Shown piece after piece: positions 10,920 to 22,817 of a DNA stretch of 64,000 nt (its first letter is position 1; each line of letters begins with the position of its first letter). The DNA comes from Ahaetulla prasina (taxonomy: Eukaryota; Chordata; Lepidosauria; Squamata; Colubridae), in the NCBI RefSeq assembly GCF_028640845.1, contig NC_080540.1, forward strand, positions 265,331,958 to 265,395,957, given 5' to 3'. Both the position numbers and the translations under genes were made by a program. The notes beneath the pieces were generated by a model. It was not told the DNA's origin. It saw nothing but the letters and a program-made list of their open reading frames with translations, and did no database searches.

Positions 10920-11570
10920 CTATACTATACCTTAGTTGTGAATAAAAAAGCATCACAATTAGCACAGTTTCTACATTATATTGCAAGTTTTTATATACAA
11001 TTACATGGATTGCACTATTTATTTTATCTCATTTTATTTATTTATTAAATTAAATAAGGAATGAAGTACAGATGACCCAGTAGAATTGCTCTGTAATATA
11101 ATGAAAATTCACTTTGATAAAGAAAGAAAAAAAGGAATCTTGTGTCACAGACAGTTTGTTTTGGCTGCAATAAACTGATACATCTGCCTCTCCAGAGCCA
11201 TAAAGAGAATATGAGTTTCAAAATAGATAGGAAATAAAAAAGGGAAGATCTGTATGTGTAAAATGGAATCAGTTTAAATTTCATGCTTCATCTTCAGCTG
11301 TAATCATGCCTATAGTAAGGAGTTGCCTTTGTCAAGTTTCATGACTTAGATGGATTATGTTTCCTGTTTAATTACTTATATTTATGCATCTGATATTATG
11401 CTTTTCTTTTAAAAAAGAAAAAAAGCTGCTGCAATTATTATTTCACCCTCAACTCTGTTGTTCCAAGATTGTTCTATTGATCATTTTATTGTTTCTGAAG
11501 GTTTAACTAATTATGCTGTCACACATTGCATAATTTAATGATTTATTGTCATTTAATTGTTGTGTTTTTT
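10920..11570. other. AT-rich noncoding DNA
   Basis: No supported element. Around 11030-11050 there is a short ATTTATTTATT run without other LINE sequence. Confidence 0.45.
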
Positions 11571-11637
11571 AACCTTGCTGGATAGAGAATTCTGGAAGTT
11601 GGTTCACTCACCTTAAAGTTGACTAGATTAAGAAACA
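11571..11637. mobile_element. Decayed arm of the palindromic hAT-type MITE
   Basis: Contains 'GAATTCTGGAAGTTG' and 'CTTAAAGTTGACTAGATTAAGAAACA', a weak match to one arm of the family at 3749. Confidence 0.4.
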
Positions 11638-11707
11638 TTTCACTAGATTATCTCAGGTGTCTGAAAATAAAAGCTACACCTCTCTATTGATTTCTCCCTT
11701 TCCAACA

Positions 11708-12110
11708 CACGTAGTCCTTGAGTTAAAACAGTTCATTTAGTGATTGTTTGAAGGTACAACAACACTGAAAAAAGTGTCTTATAGCCATTTCTCACACTTA
11801 CAAGTGTTGCAGCAGCCCCATGGTCACCTGATCAAAATTCAGATGCTTGGCAACTGGCTCATATTTACAATCATAAATATGGTTGCAATGTCCCAGATTC
11901 ATATGATCATCTTTTGCAACCTTCTGATAAGCAAAGTCAAGGTGAAAGCCAGATTCACTTAACAACCATATTACTAACTTAATGACTGCAATGATTCACT
12001 TAACAACTGACAAGAAAAGTCATAAAATGGGGCAAAGCTTACTTAACAAATACCTCGCTTAACAAAAGAAATGTTGGGTTCAATTGTGATCGTAAATTGA
12101 GGACCACCTG
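11708..12110. mobile_element. MITE with GTAGTCCT..AGGAC(C/T)ACCTG ends
   Basis: Ends CACGTAGTCCTTGAGTTA and TAAATTGAGGACCACCTG pair as inverted repeats. The body carries runs of 'ACTTAACAAC'. Compared with the copies at 33133 and 39788, this one is in the opposite orientation and more diverged. CAG..CTG ends suggest an hAT-like origin, but no 8-bp duplication is left. Confidence 0.7.
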
Positions 12111-12303
12111 GCATTTAAAGAGAAAAGTATGTGAATGACAATTAGACTATTGGAATGCACTACATACATAACCTCTCTGTGCATAAAACAACAGTTCCTA
12201 TATTTATCTGTATGCATTTGCTGCTGTAGGAGCTGAGACTATAGAATGAGCTATTCTTGGCCAGAAAAGGAGTGCCAGGATTCTATTGTGCTATACTTTG
12301 CAT

Positions 12304-12699
12304 CAGTGGTGAAATCCTACCGGTTTGCACCAGTTCGAGAGAACCGGTAGTGATAAAAGCTATTGGTTCGGCGAACTAGTAGCAAAAAAAAAAAAGCTAC
12401 TAGTTGGTCCAAACCAGTATTTCTGTGCCATACAATTTATATTTGCTAGAAAGCAGGAAATCCTGCTTTCTAGTGAATCTAAATAACATGGCACAGCTGT
12501 TCCCCCCCCTCGCTGTTCTACTGACCTTAGAAAGTGTCCTTTTTCCACACAAAGCACATGTTTCACACTCACTGCGCATGCACACATGCGTAGCATGCGT
12601 TTGGTGCACACTGCAAATGCACATGCAGCATGCATTTGGTGCACACTGTGCATGCGTAGGCAGTGAACCGGTGGCAATCTGCAGAGGATTTCACCACTG
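12304..12699. mobile_element. hAT MITE with 7-of-8 target duplication and inner palindrome
   Basis: Ends CAGTGGTGAAATCCT and AGGATTTCACCACTG are perfect inverted repeats. Flanks are CTTTGCAT (12296-12303) and TTTTGCAT (12700-12707). Inside lie a perfect 13-bp inverted repeat with a 2-bp loop (12446-12473) and imperfect repeats of a TGCATTTGGTGCACACTG unit (about 12597-12650). Confidence 0.9.
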
Positions 12700-12707
12700 T
12701 TTTGCAT

Positions 12708-13794
12708 GCTTTGCACACTTCTTAGCAACTTTGATTCATGTTGATTTTTATGCCAGGCTCATATCTATCAAAAGCCTATACAAATGAAACAAACAAAATG
12801 TCGAAAAGTTATGACATTTATATAATTATTTACCAAGCCCATCTAAATTATATTAAAGTAACCAAAATATCTTTACAATTCCCAAGGTATGTCACAACTT
12901 TTGAGCACCCCTAATGTTTGGAAACTGAAAGTTGAAAAATTTGACATGCCTTACAGCTATAAGGATTGAAGAAAGCATTTTAGCATATGCTTGTAGCAAA
13001 TACGAAAGCAAGACTAGATATATCTATCTGTCCATCCTATGAACAATTGTCAACTGAACTATATGAAAATAATGGAAATGTAACACCTCCACCAGCTGCC
13101 AATCTAGAATCAACATAGAGAAACAGACAGCAAACAGGAATAAGAAGGCAGGTAATCAGGCATGCAAAAGACAGAGAGCTATATAGTAATAGAACACTGT
13201 GTTAAGTAATTCTGTATTTAAATAAAAGTGGAATAAGTGGGAATTTTTCAGGAATTTGTAGGAAATTTCATGAAATTTCAAGTCTGCATGCAAAATATCT
13301 ATCAATTCAATGGAAGAAAACAGTTTAAATGTTGGAAACATATAGTAGAATATACTTACAATCAACCATAAAATCCAGCGTAGAAATTTAATAATATGGG
13401 ATTGGATTTTACTGCTAAAATTCAGAATAGTTGCTTCTTTAAATACTAATATTCTGGCTAGCGGGCACTCAAACAGCAAAGCACAGAACAGGAAGTTGGA
13501 TCAACTAATTAGCGCACAACGTGTACACCTCTGTACAATGTGCAGTTGGGATCTGGGAGGTGTACACGTTGGCTTGTCTTCAGCCATCTTCAATCTAGGT
13601 TTACCCAGAAAACCCCTTTGCAGCATAGGTATGTGGCAATGCACAACCTATGCAGTTGTGGGCAACTCTAAATCAAGCTTTAACTATAATCCCCGTTAAC
13701 ATTCCATAAGTCTGTCAAGTTCTGATTATGTCACCAAGTTTGGGGTTCCCAGGAATCTGGAGATGTTCTTTGATGGCTCCAACTTGAGCCAAGG
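12708..13794. other. Noncoding DNA, nothing recognised
   Basis: No supported element. 13520-13575 holds two GTGTACAC(C/G) occurrences about 50 bp apart; I see no meaning in them. Confidence 0.45.
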
Positions 13795-13955
13795 TTAGAG
13801 TGCAGTACTGCAGGCTACTTCAGCTGACTGCTAGCTGCAGTTCAGCAGATCGAATCTCACCGGCTCAAGGTTGACTCAGCCTATGGTTGACTAAAGGTTG
13901 ACTAAAAACACTATGAAGCGGTATATAAGTCTAAGTGCTCTTGCTCTTGCTATTG
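13795..13955 (+). mobile_element. tRNA-derived SINE, partly deleted
   Basis: Shares 'GTGCAGTACTGCAGGCTAC', a B-box-like GATCGAATCTCACC, 'CTCAAGGTTGACTCAGCC' and 'GCGGTATATAAGTCTAAG' with the longer copy at 18317. It ends in degenerate CTCTTG/CTATTG units. The internal 'AAATGAGGACCCAG' block is missing. Confidence 0.8.
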
Positions 13956-14150
13956 TGGCTGATCTTTTTACTCTCTCCACGTGATTTCTCTATTTTAAAT
14001 TTAATTTTTTTTTATTTTAATAATCACTTTTTATACATTTACGTTGTTTTGTTTCTTATTTTGCATTTATTGTTTACTGATTGTTCTATGCTACTGAGAC
14101 TGCTTTTTGTGAGATGGGCAGCAATTTAAATGTGATAAATAAATAAATTT
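13956..14150 (+). mobile_element. L2-like LINE 3' tail
   Basis: Ends with 'GAGATGGGCAGCAATTTAAA' and (AAATA)n, matching the 'GAGATGGGCGGCATATCAA' end at 48060-48096. Only the 3' end is recognisable. Confidence 0.5.
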
Positions 14151-16287
14151 GACAACTATCTTTGGAAAACAATTCATCTGTCTCTTTCTCTTTGCACATC
14201 ACCATAATAACCATTTTTGTTAATAACATTGGTTGTGTGAGCCTACTGCATACCCACAATCTTCTTTCTGGTATTTGTCCTAGGGACTGGATTTCAATTT
14301 TGTTTCTAATCTAAGCTATGCTCTCTGAGGATACGAGTCATATCAATTTATCTTTCTTTTTTTCTGGATCTAGTAAAATGCTATTTTTTTCTGCATTTAA
14401 CAAGAATACTTTCCTAATGCAATTGCATTAGCTTCTTCAACAGATTGTTTTTAAATTTTATAAATATGTTTTCATGACATTAAAACATTATAGAAAGATC
14501 AATATTGATCTGTATGCATATGGGGATCACAGGACTGTATGGACAAAATGTAGCATTTAAGACTCCCCTTTTTTCTTTTTTTATAGCATAATCAAAGATT
14601 AAAAAGAGGGTTGGTTACTCAGCCTGGCTTGATGGCTTTACAAACAGCATGTAGCCAAGCAAATTCAAGCACAGATCTTTTCCCGCTATACTGTTAGGAG
14701 ACTTTTACACCATCCCAGTAAACATGCTCATGTTCACTACTAAAAGGAAAAATGTGGTTCGGAGCTGAGTGATTGAAAACTGGACAAAGATTTATCTTGT
14801 CTCCTCAATAATCATGAAGTGCATATAAATTAATATATGTGAGAATCAAGCCCGTGTTGATAATTATGTACCAGATGGACCAATGTCTGGTATAATACAG
14901 GCAGTTTCCTATGTTCTCTATGAAAAATACTGAAGATAAGGCATCTTAAAAATAACTTTAGAGAGGTCTTAAAGAATCCTAGAATTATTTGGATTGGTCC
15001 TCTAATTTTTATTCCACATTAGTGTTGCTTGATCTTTTCCCTTAACTTTGATTTACTACATTCATGAAGATTAGGGGAAAGTAATTTTAAAAAGACTGAC
15101 ATAAAAGATGAGTAATTTGCACTTTTGAATGAATGAAAAACACAACTTAAATTGTATATGGATATTTACAGTCCTCTGAATTTTATGATTCTGATTATTT
15201 ATTAAAAATAAATTTAAATAGGACAATGTGCAGACAACAATGGCAGGCAGTAGGAAATATGTTTATAAAACAAACATTCATGCATTCAGGTAAAAACTCA
15301 GGAAAAATACATAGAAATGTTATTGGGTTTTTAGTTTTATTTTTTTAAAGCTGCAAATTGATGGAGAAACTGGACAGTAAGACTGGATGATTGTGAAATT
15401 GAAAAAGAAAATGACCAATTTGGTTCTATTTTCACCTCTGAGCTGCTATATGAAGAACAGACATATCAGAAAATAGGACTCTTACAAATAAGAATGACTC
15501 AAAATCCTTTAGTGAAAAAAAACAGAGTTCTTGAGGAAGATGTGGAAAAGCAATGGCATGGTATCTAATTGGATTATGTGCTTTGGATATAGCTGCTACT
15601 TCCAGAAAATTTAAAAGTCCCTTCTCATTTGAGAAATGTTGAAAGAAGCCACATGTGATAAGGCCAGCAGTATTAGGGTTTTATACCAGGTATGGAAATG
15701 AGATTCTCTCCTACTCTACATTCTCAAATAGGCTCAAAAAGTTAGATTAAGTTTATTGCAGATTATCATGAAGCCACACATATGGGAAATTATCCATTTA
15801 ACAACACCCACAAATTCTGCCCCTTATATATGTTAATCCCAAATTTGAATTCTGGGTCTCTTCCTCCCATCTTTCCAAGCCAACAGCCATGGGTTCACTC
15901 ATTCACACTCATGAAGATTTCTGCCATATACTACTTTTCATAAAATGTCTGTCTGTCATATAAGAAACAGACATTCCTATATCTACAACTTTAACTCTTA
16001 GAAGCAGAATTGGGAAGAAAGATCTTGCATGTTTTGCCATAAATTGCTACTTGATTTTACCCAAGGAGAAAATTTTAGTGAATTATCTGGTTTCCTGTAA
16101 CTTTCAGAAGACTTTAGTCTATGCATTAGAAAAATTAGAAAAAAGAAAGATGTCTTCTTCTAGACAAATCTTTTTCATATATTTGAACAATACAATCTGG
16201 GACTTCATACTGAGTATAAGAATATGCCTTAATTCTTGTAAAAGGTAAATGACAACATAGGTACATATTTCAGTACCAAGAATATAC
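14151..16287. other. AT-rich noncoding DNA
   Basis: Over 2 kb in which no repeat family, exon or RNA gene could be supported. Confidence 0.5.
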
Positions 16288-17165
16288 TAAGGCAGAAGCT
16301 CATCCACCCCGAGGATAAAATACCAGGCCACAAACTGAGCAAAGTAGAATATGTAGTACAGTGCAGTGAGACATGTGCAGTTCGGTACATTGGGGAAACA
16401 AAACAACCACTTTATAAACACATGGCACAACATAGGAGAACAAGCCCAACAGGCCATTTGTTGGAAGACAGCAAAGTCCACATTTTGGATAGAGAGGACT
16501 GCTGGTTTGAAAGAAGGATCAAAGAGGCCATCTATGTCAAAATTGGACACCCCTCTCTCAACAGAGGGTGGGGGATACAACATCATCTAACTCCAGTCTA
16601 CAACACAGTCCTTTCAACAGTTCTATGAAGGCTCCACACCCATTTGCACTACTGACCCTGATGGCACAGATAAACTTGCAGGGGGCCTCAATGACTCACT
16701 AAAAGAATGCAAATGACCAGTTGTCTGCAAGGAGTATAAATCTTTCCATTCCCCACCATATAGTCAGAGTGTCACAGTTCTGATTGATGAAGCCAACCGA
16801 GCAAGCACAGTCGAGATGATCCCAATCTCTTTATGCAAAAATTTACTGGGTACATCATTTCAGCACAGTTAGGGAAAAACCAGTTTTAACCAATTCCTGT
16901 GCATTCCCATATAATTAAAGTATAGAATTCTCCCTCCCCCTATTAGTGTAGGTCACATTGACCAATTGAATTTCATTGAATTGTTATGAGAATATGTTTC
17001 TGAAAATCTTAGCCACCTGTTGAAGTGTCACAGAGCTGAAGAAACTTCTTGGATGAGAAGTGAAACATCTTCAAAGAAAAAGCAGAAAGTCCAGTTGCCC
17101 CTTGGGGGGAAGGGGGTGAAGCAACTTTGGGACAACCATGATCTGGATGACTGAGATTCTCCATA
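16288..17165 (+). mobile_element. Penelope-like element, 3' endonuclease part
   Basis: One frame from about 16290 to 16626 encodes a GIY-YIG-type endonuclease domain: Tyr-Val-Val-Gln-Cys, then Arg-Tyr-Ile-Gly-Glu-Thr-Lys-Gln-Pro-Leu, His-Met-Ala-Gln-His-Arg-Arg, His-Ile-Leu-Asp-Arg-Glu-Asp, Glu-Ala-Ile-Tyr-Val-Lys and Pro-Ser-Leu-Asn-Arg-Gly. This order is typical of vertebrate Penelope-like retroelements, whose endonuclease lies C-terminal to the reverse transcriptase. The RT part is absent (5' truncation). A spacer between the His-Arg-Arg and Gly-His-Leu segments is shorter than in the family, so the domain may be internally deleted. The 3' part contains the familiar 'GGATGAGAAGTGAAACATCT' stretch near 17052. 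Confidence 0.85.
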
Positions 17166-18316
17166 AACAATATATCAGATACCAACTGTCCAATATTTTA
17201 AAAAAATATTTTCAGATTATAATGTTTGACAAGTGACAATGGGCTGTTACAATACTACAGAAGCCTAAGCATTTTAAAAATGGGAAAATTGATTGTTTAA
17301 AATGTTATAATTCTTACATAGCTCACAAAATAAAAAATGCATTACTTCTATTGGAAAAAATTGCATTTTTATTACATTATAACCTTACTTATGAGTTCCA
17401 AATATTTTAACGGAGTATATCTCTTATCTTGATTTTAAATACTAAATCTTTTATTATAAATAATACATTTTAAGTATAAAAAATAGTCAGTATTTTAATA
17501 TACTTTAAGTTTTTCTTCTAGGCAGAAATTTAAAATTCTAGACAGAGGTAGAATTATATGATGGGATATAATGTTTTACTTTTGTAGAGAAAGATCACAT
17601 TTCATTACTAATACATTGGCCTGTTGAGATACAATTTGTATTAGATAGTGTTGAATGGATATTCATAAGTTTTTACTTCCAGGATATGAAGCAATACAGA
17701 TTAGCTGCATTATGCTTTCAATGTCATATGAATTAACCAAACCAGCAGAAAGTTCTTAAAAGATGGATTATTCTAAAATATATCATACTGAAATCATAAA
17801 CAAATGAGGAATTAACTCAGTTACATATGCATAGCAAAATGAAACTGAAGTCTGCTAAAGTTTGCAACCAAATTTTCTACTGCAATCATTAAAAACACAA
17901 AAGAAACAAAGTATATTAAAGAATATGGATATAAATACATGGATATATGAAAATAATCTATAAAAATATCATCTGTTAATACAAATAATTAATAAAAGTT
18001 AGATATGTCAACTAAAATTGCAAAAAAAAAAATGTTTTGGGAAGTGTGTATAACAATGTATTCAAATTAAAATACCTTTTCTAAAAAACAGGACAAGAGG
18101 AAAAACCAAATCTAATGCAAATACAAGAATGGGAACCATCAAATGTATGAACACAAAATAAAAAAGAGAAAATTGTTGATTAATTTTTCCATTATCCTAT
18201 ATTTGAATAATGTATTTTAATATATATATGTTTTCTGAAACTATTAAGAATCCCATCACTAAAGTTTAAAAGTTGCCTGAAGTGAGGTGTGCCCAATCTT
18301 GGAGAAAGTTTGTTAT
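17166..18316. other. Very AT-rich noncoding DNA
   Basis: Long A/T runs, no recognised element. Confidence 0.5.
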
Positions 18317-18551
18317 GACCTGCAGTGGCGCAGTGGTTAGAATGCAGTACTGCAGGCTACTTTTGCTGATCACCAGCTGCCAGCAGTTTGGCAATTTGTG
18401 TCTCACTGGCTCAAGGTTGACTCAGCCTTCCCTCCTTCCAAGGTGGGTAAAATGAGGACCCAGATTGTTGGGAGTGATATGCTGACTCTCTAAACCGCTT
18501 AGAGAGGGCTGTAAAGCACTGTGAAGTGGTATATAAGTCTAAGTGCTATTG
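18317..18551 (+). mobile_element. tRNA-derived SINE, nearly complete
   Basis: Starts with an A-box-like 'GTGGCGCAGTGGTTAGAATG', has a decayed B-box region near 18395, then 'CTCAAGGTTGACTCAGCCTT', 'GGTAAAATGAGGACCCAG', 'AACCGCTTAGAGAGGGCTG' and ends in 'TATAAGTCTAAGTGCTATTG'. RNA polymerase III transcription and LINE-driven copying are expected for this class. The middle block is shared with the SINE at 54656. Confidence 0.88.
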
Positions 18552-18690
18552 TAGGTAAAGTTTAAGGATATTTTCCCTATTAGCTCTGTTACTGTTGACG
18601 AAGGCAGATGCCACAATAATAGAAACTTTTCAACCATATCATACTAGTATCAATAAAAAATACTTTAGCTCCATTCATTTGATTGAATAT

Positions 18691-18940
18691 TGTGAGGGAT
18701 GAGGCCTATGGAGGGGAGCTGATGTGATGGACTATAGACAAGCAGCAATTTCCCAGGAAGGAGTGTGAGACAAGAGACAAAGGAAAGCCATTCCCTAGAA
18801 TCTACCAGAATATATCTGTTAGGGTAAGAATTGTAAGGGTTTAGTCTGCCAAGATTCTGTCTATTGTGTGTCAGCAAATAAAGAGCTGAATTCTGACTGA
18901 ATTGTTCTTCGTCCTAAGAAAAAACTGATATAGACAGACA
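18691..18940 (+). mobile_element. Possible LTR remnant
   Basis: Begins TGTGAGGGATGAGG and contains AATAAAGAGCTGAATTCTG followed by about 55 bp before a CA, which resembles the R-U5 end of an LTR with its polyadenylation signal. No second LTR, no coding sequence and no clear flanking duplication were seen, so the call is tentative. Confidence 0.3.
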
Positions 18941-19810
18941 TTACTTGTTATCAATTGATATAGAACTTTATTTTATATTATTATGCCATTTCCCTTTCAA
19001 ATAAGCTATACATCAAAATGGCTATATAAAATGGCTGATCCCACAGCAGATCTTCAATCATTAATTTATTATAAAGTTATTTTCTTTCCAGTGTTTAATA
19101 GAGTCAATGTATTCAAACAATTGTCTATGTGAACATTTTTCTGTAAAAAATTAGTAAAGGACAAAAGCATACTGCAATTAATATGATGATGTGCTTTCGA
19201 AAAACAAATTTGCTGATTACTGATTTTCATGTGAATATTTGGACAAAATCTACTCTCAATGAACTGCAAGATCCAGAATGTCTATTCAAAGGAAGTGTTT
19301 GCTGATTATTTTTAATCTGCTTTTCCAGGATTCTTCTAACAGCTCGAGTATATTTAAAAGTGTTAGACTGTAGCTAAAACTGCTTTATCTATGAGAAAGA
19401 AAGTATATTACATTTAAGTCCTTTTTAAAGCATATTATCTTTCATACAAGTAATAGACTTAGCCTGACATTTTAATCAATACATGGATAATCCTTTTACT
19501 GTAACAAATAGTTTGTAATGCAGAAGGAACAGTGAATTGCACCACTGTATTAGATATCTGATGTGGAGAGGGGGGGAGGCAGGGAGGAGGAGCTCACACA
19601 ACTCACTAGTTATATTTCTTGCTTTATGAGGTTAATTGCCCATGATTATCAATGTGAAGCCTTAAAGCATGATAATTTAAATTGGATCTATAACTCTACT
19701 CTTCCTGATGTATATACAGTACTGCTACTGAAATCTATGTCATTACAATAATGTTTCTCTGGAATTAACGTTCTGATTCTGTATGTAGTTTCACACTTTT
19801 TCAATTACTT
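18941..19810. other. AT-rich noncoding DNA
   Basis: No supported element. Confidence 0.5.
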
Positions 19811-20135
19811 GAAAAGAAGACTAGGAATATGCATAATATCCCCATCGTGAGGGTCAGACTATTCTGCAAAGCACATGAAAGCAGGACAAGAAACAATAGA
19901 GGGAAACTAATCAAAGAAAGAACCAACCTAAAACTAAGGACAAATTTCCTGACAATTAGAACAATTAATCAGTGGAATGACTTGCTTCCAGAAGTTGTGG
20001 GTGCTCCAACTCTGGAAGTTTTTAAGAAGAGATTCAACAATCATTTGTCTGAAATGATATAGGGTTTCCACAGGGAGTTGGACAGAAAACCTCCAGGATC
20101 CCTTCCAATTCTGTTATTATTATTCTGTTATTCTG
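19811..20135 (+). mobile_element. CR1 LINE 3' end, 5'-truncated
   Basis: Encodes the CR1 ORF2 C-terminus in one frame: Arg-Thr-Asn-Phe-Leu-Thr near 19940, Thr-Ile-Asn-Gln-Trp-Asn-Asp-Leu-Leu near 19980, and Pro-Thr-Leu-Glu-Val-Phe-Lys-Lys-Arg near 20020, with a stop after 20060. The 3' UTR ends 'GATCCCTTCCAATTCTG' and TTATT-rich units. Most of the reading frame is intact, so it is one of the younger CR1 copies here. Confidence 0.9.
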
Positions 20136-20866
20136 CCTTTTCAGGCAAGCCTTCCAGGTGTTTGTTAGCCCAGACCAACACTGGGTTCATTGTGAGAACA
20201 AACTGGGGTCCTTGAGACCCAAGTTCAAATTAAGAGTACCTATCGATAATCCACAAGTTGTTTTTTATATCATAAACCACATACACATCACAGTCCTGAT
20301 ATTTCATCACTTGTTTATTGAACATATGGACAGCTTAGGCTAAGAACACATAAGAACACATAATAAAAGCTAGCTTTGTTTAAAGCTCACTTTCAAAAGT
20401 TCCTTAATAGTTTCCTAATAAGTTAATATGACAGTTTGTGCAGTATCCAGAAGGTCACAAGTTTTCTATATCATTTGGTTTCCGTATATAGAATCTTACA
20501 ATATTATTTTGAACCCAAGAGTTGCATATATTTCTCAATTACTCTCTTCACCTAGAACTTTGCTTGGACTTTTTGTTTTCATTTTTATGCATGATACAGT
20601 ATAATATTGTGATACAGTATATTGTTTCATTGTATATCAATGCATTTTGATTTGAACTGATATTAGTTTCATTTTAAATATTGGGCTTTAAGATTGAGAG
20701 TCTGGATTTGATCTAACTGGCCTCCCAGTTAGAATAGCAATCAAAAACTGAAATTAAGAGATTGCTGAAGTAATTCTTTCAAATCCAAACAGAATAAACA
20801 GAATAAAAATATGAAAAAAGAGAAGTAATTTCTTTGAAATCTCTTTGCAATTTTTTGAAGGTTTTT

Positions 20867-20972
20867 CAGTATTTTTCACACTTGACAAACTGGTAACTTT
20901 AAGATGTATGGACTTCAAATCTCAGAATTCCCCAGTTGCACGTCTTAAATTTGTCAACTTTGGAAATCACTG
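20867..20972. mobile_element. Palindromic hAT-type MITE (copy A)
   Basis: Left arm from CAGTATTTTTCACACTTG, inner 'GACTTCAAATCTCAGAATT', right end CAACTTTGGAAATCACTG. Old, without a clear target duplication. The same element sits at 23758-23863 in copy B because it was duplicated with the segment. Confidence 0.7.
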
Positions 20973-21289
20973 TTTTATATAATCAATCATATGAAGCTGA
21001 GTAAGACAATTAGTATAGCAATCTCCTCCAACTTGCTCTCACAAACCAGCATGTCAAAACTGTTTTGATATAAATGGAATTATGGGAGAAAAATAACTAT
21101 AACAATAATTGGAAATTTTGGATTGGAAAAATATATTTTTCATCATGAATTCATATTCAAAAATGGACTTGGAAAACCCTAATGACAATACCATATAAAT
21201 GGATTACACTTTGTTTAGTATCCTATTCATTTTTAATGGAATGCTCAGTTTTTAACTGATTCAATATTGGTAGTAATAATTGACTAGTA

Positions 21290-22721
21290 TGCGCACCATT
21301 AAAATAGCACCAAACAAGAGGAGAAAATGTCTGCAAAATGTGGCAACCTGCACAACCTATCAAATATGCAAGAGTTGGAAACATGACAATTATGAAATTG
21401 TTTCAATGGACATAATGAATTGAACAATGAAAACTTAGCTGAAGCCCAATTTTGACCAACTGAAATCTGTTATAAACAGCTAATCCAATTTATGGTGCCA
21501 AGAAACATAATCCAAAAAGCAAATTATTAGAAGGGACTAAACAAATGATACAGAAATAACAAGAATGGAAATATCAGTCAGAAACACTGTGGAAAACACA
21601 AAACAAGATCATTAAAAAGCTATTGAAATAAGATATTCAAAAATAGAACAGTCAGCCACTAAAAAGAAGCTAAGGCTGAAAAAGAGAAAATAAGAAATAG
21701 ATAGATGTTGGAAATGAATCTTCAAGATTAAGAAATCAGACCACTAATTTTCTTTTATGTACACTGAGAGCATATGCACCAAGATGGATTCCTTGTGTGT
21801 TCAATCACACTTGGCCAATAAAAAATTCCATTCCATTCCATTCCATTCCATTCCATTCCATTCCATTCAATCACAAAAAAAATCTGCAAGAAATCTCAGA
21901 ATGGTCCAGACTTCTAATAACTGGATATATCACATATTTGAATTACACAATTTCAGCAGAAGTAGAAGATGCTATTCACAATTTTAGACAAGTCAAAATG
22001 ACTAGCCTGGAAGAAATATTCTCAAACCTTGTGGTAGCAAAATGCCCAAAACATTGACAACATTATTTACCTATGATTTACAACAAAGAAACACTCCACC
22101 CTTGTGACAATGTGCCAAAGTCATTATCATACACAAGAAAGATGATCAAAAATATATAAAATACCCTACGGATGGAAAATCTCTCAGTTCTATACAAATT
22201 ATTCCCAAAGAATTTGCAACAGCACTGGACCCAACTAGGAGAACAAGCTGGTTTCCAAAATGGATTTATCACTATAGATCATATGCAAGTGATTCAGCAA
22301 ATTATCAAATGTCACAATGAATACCAGCAAACAATTTGCCTGACCTTCACTGTCTTTGAGAAAAATTTTTATTCTGTTAAAAGGTATATTCAAAGCCCCA
22401 CAGAGAGAAGGTGTGGGAGTATTCTACATCAGCCTCCTGAAATCAATACACAAAGGCCATAGCTACCATCCATATAAATGAAAAAATCTGCCACCATCAA
22501 TAAGCAAAAAGGAATTCGACAAGGTGATCCAATTTCACTAAAACTATTCTTAGTAAGTCTAGAACAGATATTCAAACACATGATCTTCTCTGAGGTAGGA
22601 ATAAATGTCAACATTTAATTCCTTAACCACCTTCAAAGATGAGTAATGATTTAATAATGATAGCAGCAAAGAAGACACAGTCATATTCAGCAATTAACCC
22701 TAATCTTTGCCAATGAAAGTT
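21290..22721 (+). mobile_element. RTE/BovB-like LINE fragment, degenerate (copy A)
   Basis: Between 22110 and 22610 the RT region is readable across frames: Val-Ile-Ile-Ile-His-Lys-Lys-Asp-Asp, Leu-Tyr-Lys-Leu-Phe, Glu-Gln-Ala-Gly-Phe-Gln-Asn-Gly-Phe, Thr-Ile-Asp-His, and Gly-Ile-Arg-Gln-Gly-Asp-Pro-Ile-Ser. This order is that of RTE-clade RTs. The motif-A Asp is lost (the block reads Phe-Thr-Val-Phe-Glu-Lys). Sequence before 22000 is placed here by continuity and is less certain. Confidence 0.7.
21753..21868 (+). mobile_element. AATAG-type LINE 3' tail with (ATTCC)n, copy A
   Basis: Matches the 3' end of the LINE at 57336-58841 from 'TTTATGTACACTGAGAGCAT' through 'CACACTTGGCCAATAAAAAA'. The tail is (ATTCC)n instead of (ATTCT)n. 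Only about 70 bp of LINE remain, so the copy is strongly 5'-truncated and lies inside the RTE-like sequence. Confidence 0.9.
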
Positions 22722-22817
22722 GAAAACATGAACTAGAGATACCAATAAAAAAAAATAAACCAGATTAAATTAGGGTTGAGAGCATATGGACAATTCAAAA
22801 GCAACATGCCAGCTTGC
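22722..22817. other. Spacer unique to copy A side
   Basis: AT-rich sequence following copy A that is not repeated after copy B. Confidence 0.6.

Larger units (their letters stand above)
20406..22721 (+). repeat. Direct duplication, copy A (2316 bp)
   Basis: Matches 23297-25985 at nearly every base with a constant offset of 2891 up to the insertion in copy B. Removing the 373 bp of MITE plus TA from copy B gives the same 2316-bp length. Copy A holds the pre-insertion TA at 21944-21945. Content: a MITE at 20867, RTE-like LINE sequence and a LINE tail with an ATTCC array. Confidence 0.97.

Noticed and set aside
12360..12787. Cys/His-rich open frames on both strands
   Set aside because: Lie inside the hAT MITE at 12304; Cys and His come from TGCAT/GCATG repeats.
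18322..18400. Possible tRNA gene
   Set aside because: A and B boxes are present but the body cannot form a tRNA cloverleaf, and the downstream part matches a SINE family; the same applies to 54656 and 55372.
21826..21868. CRISPR-like or satellite array
   Set aside because: Units of 5 bp without spacers, attached to a LINE tail in a eukaryotic context.
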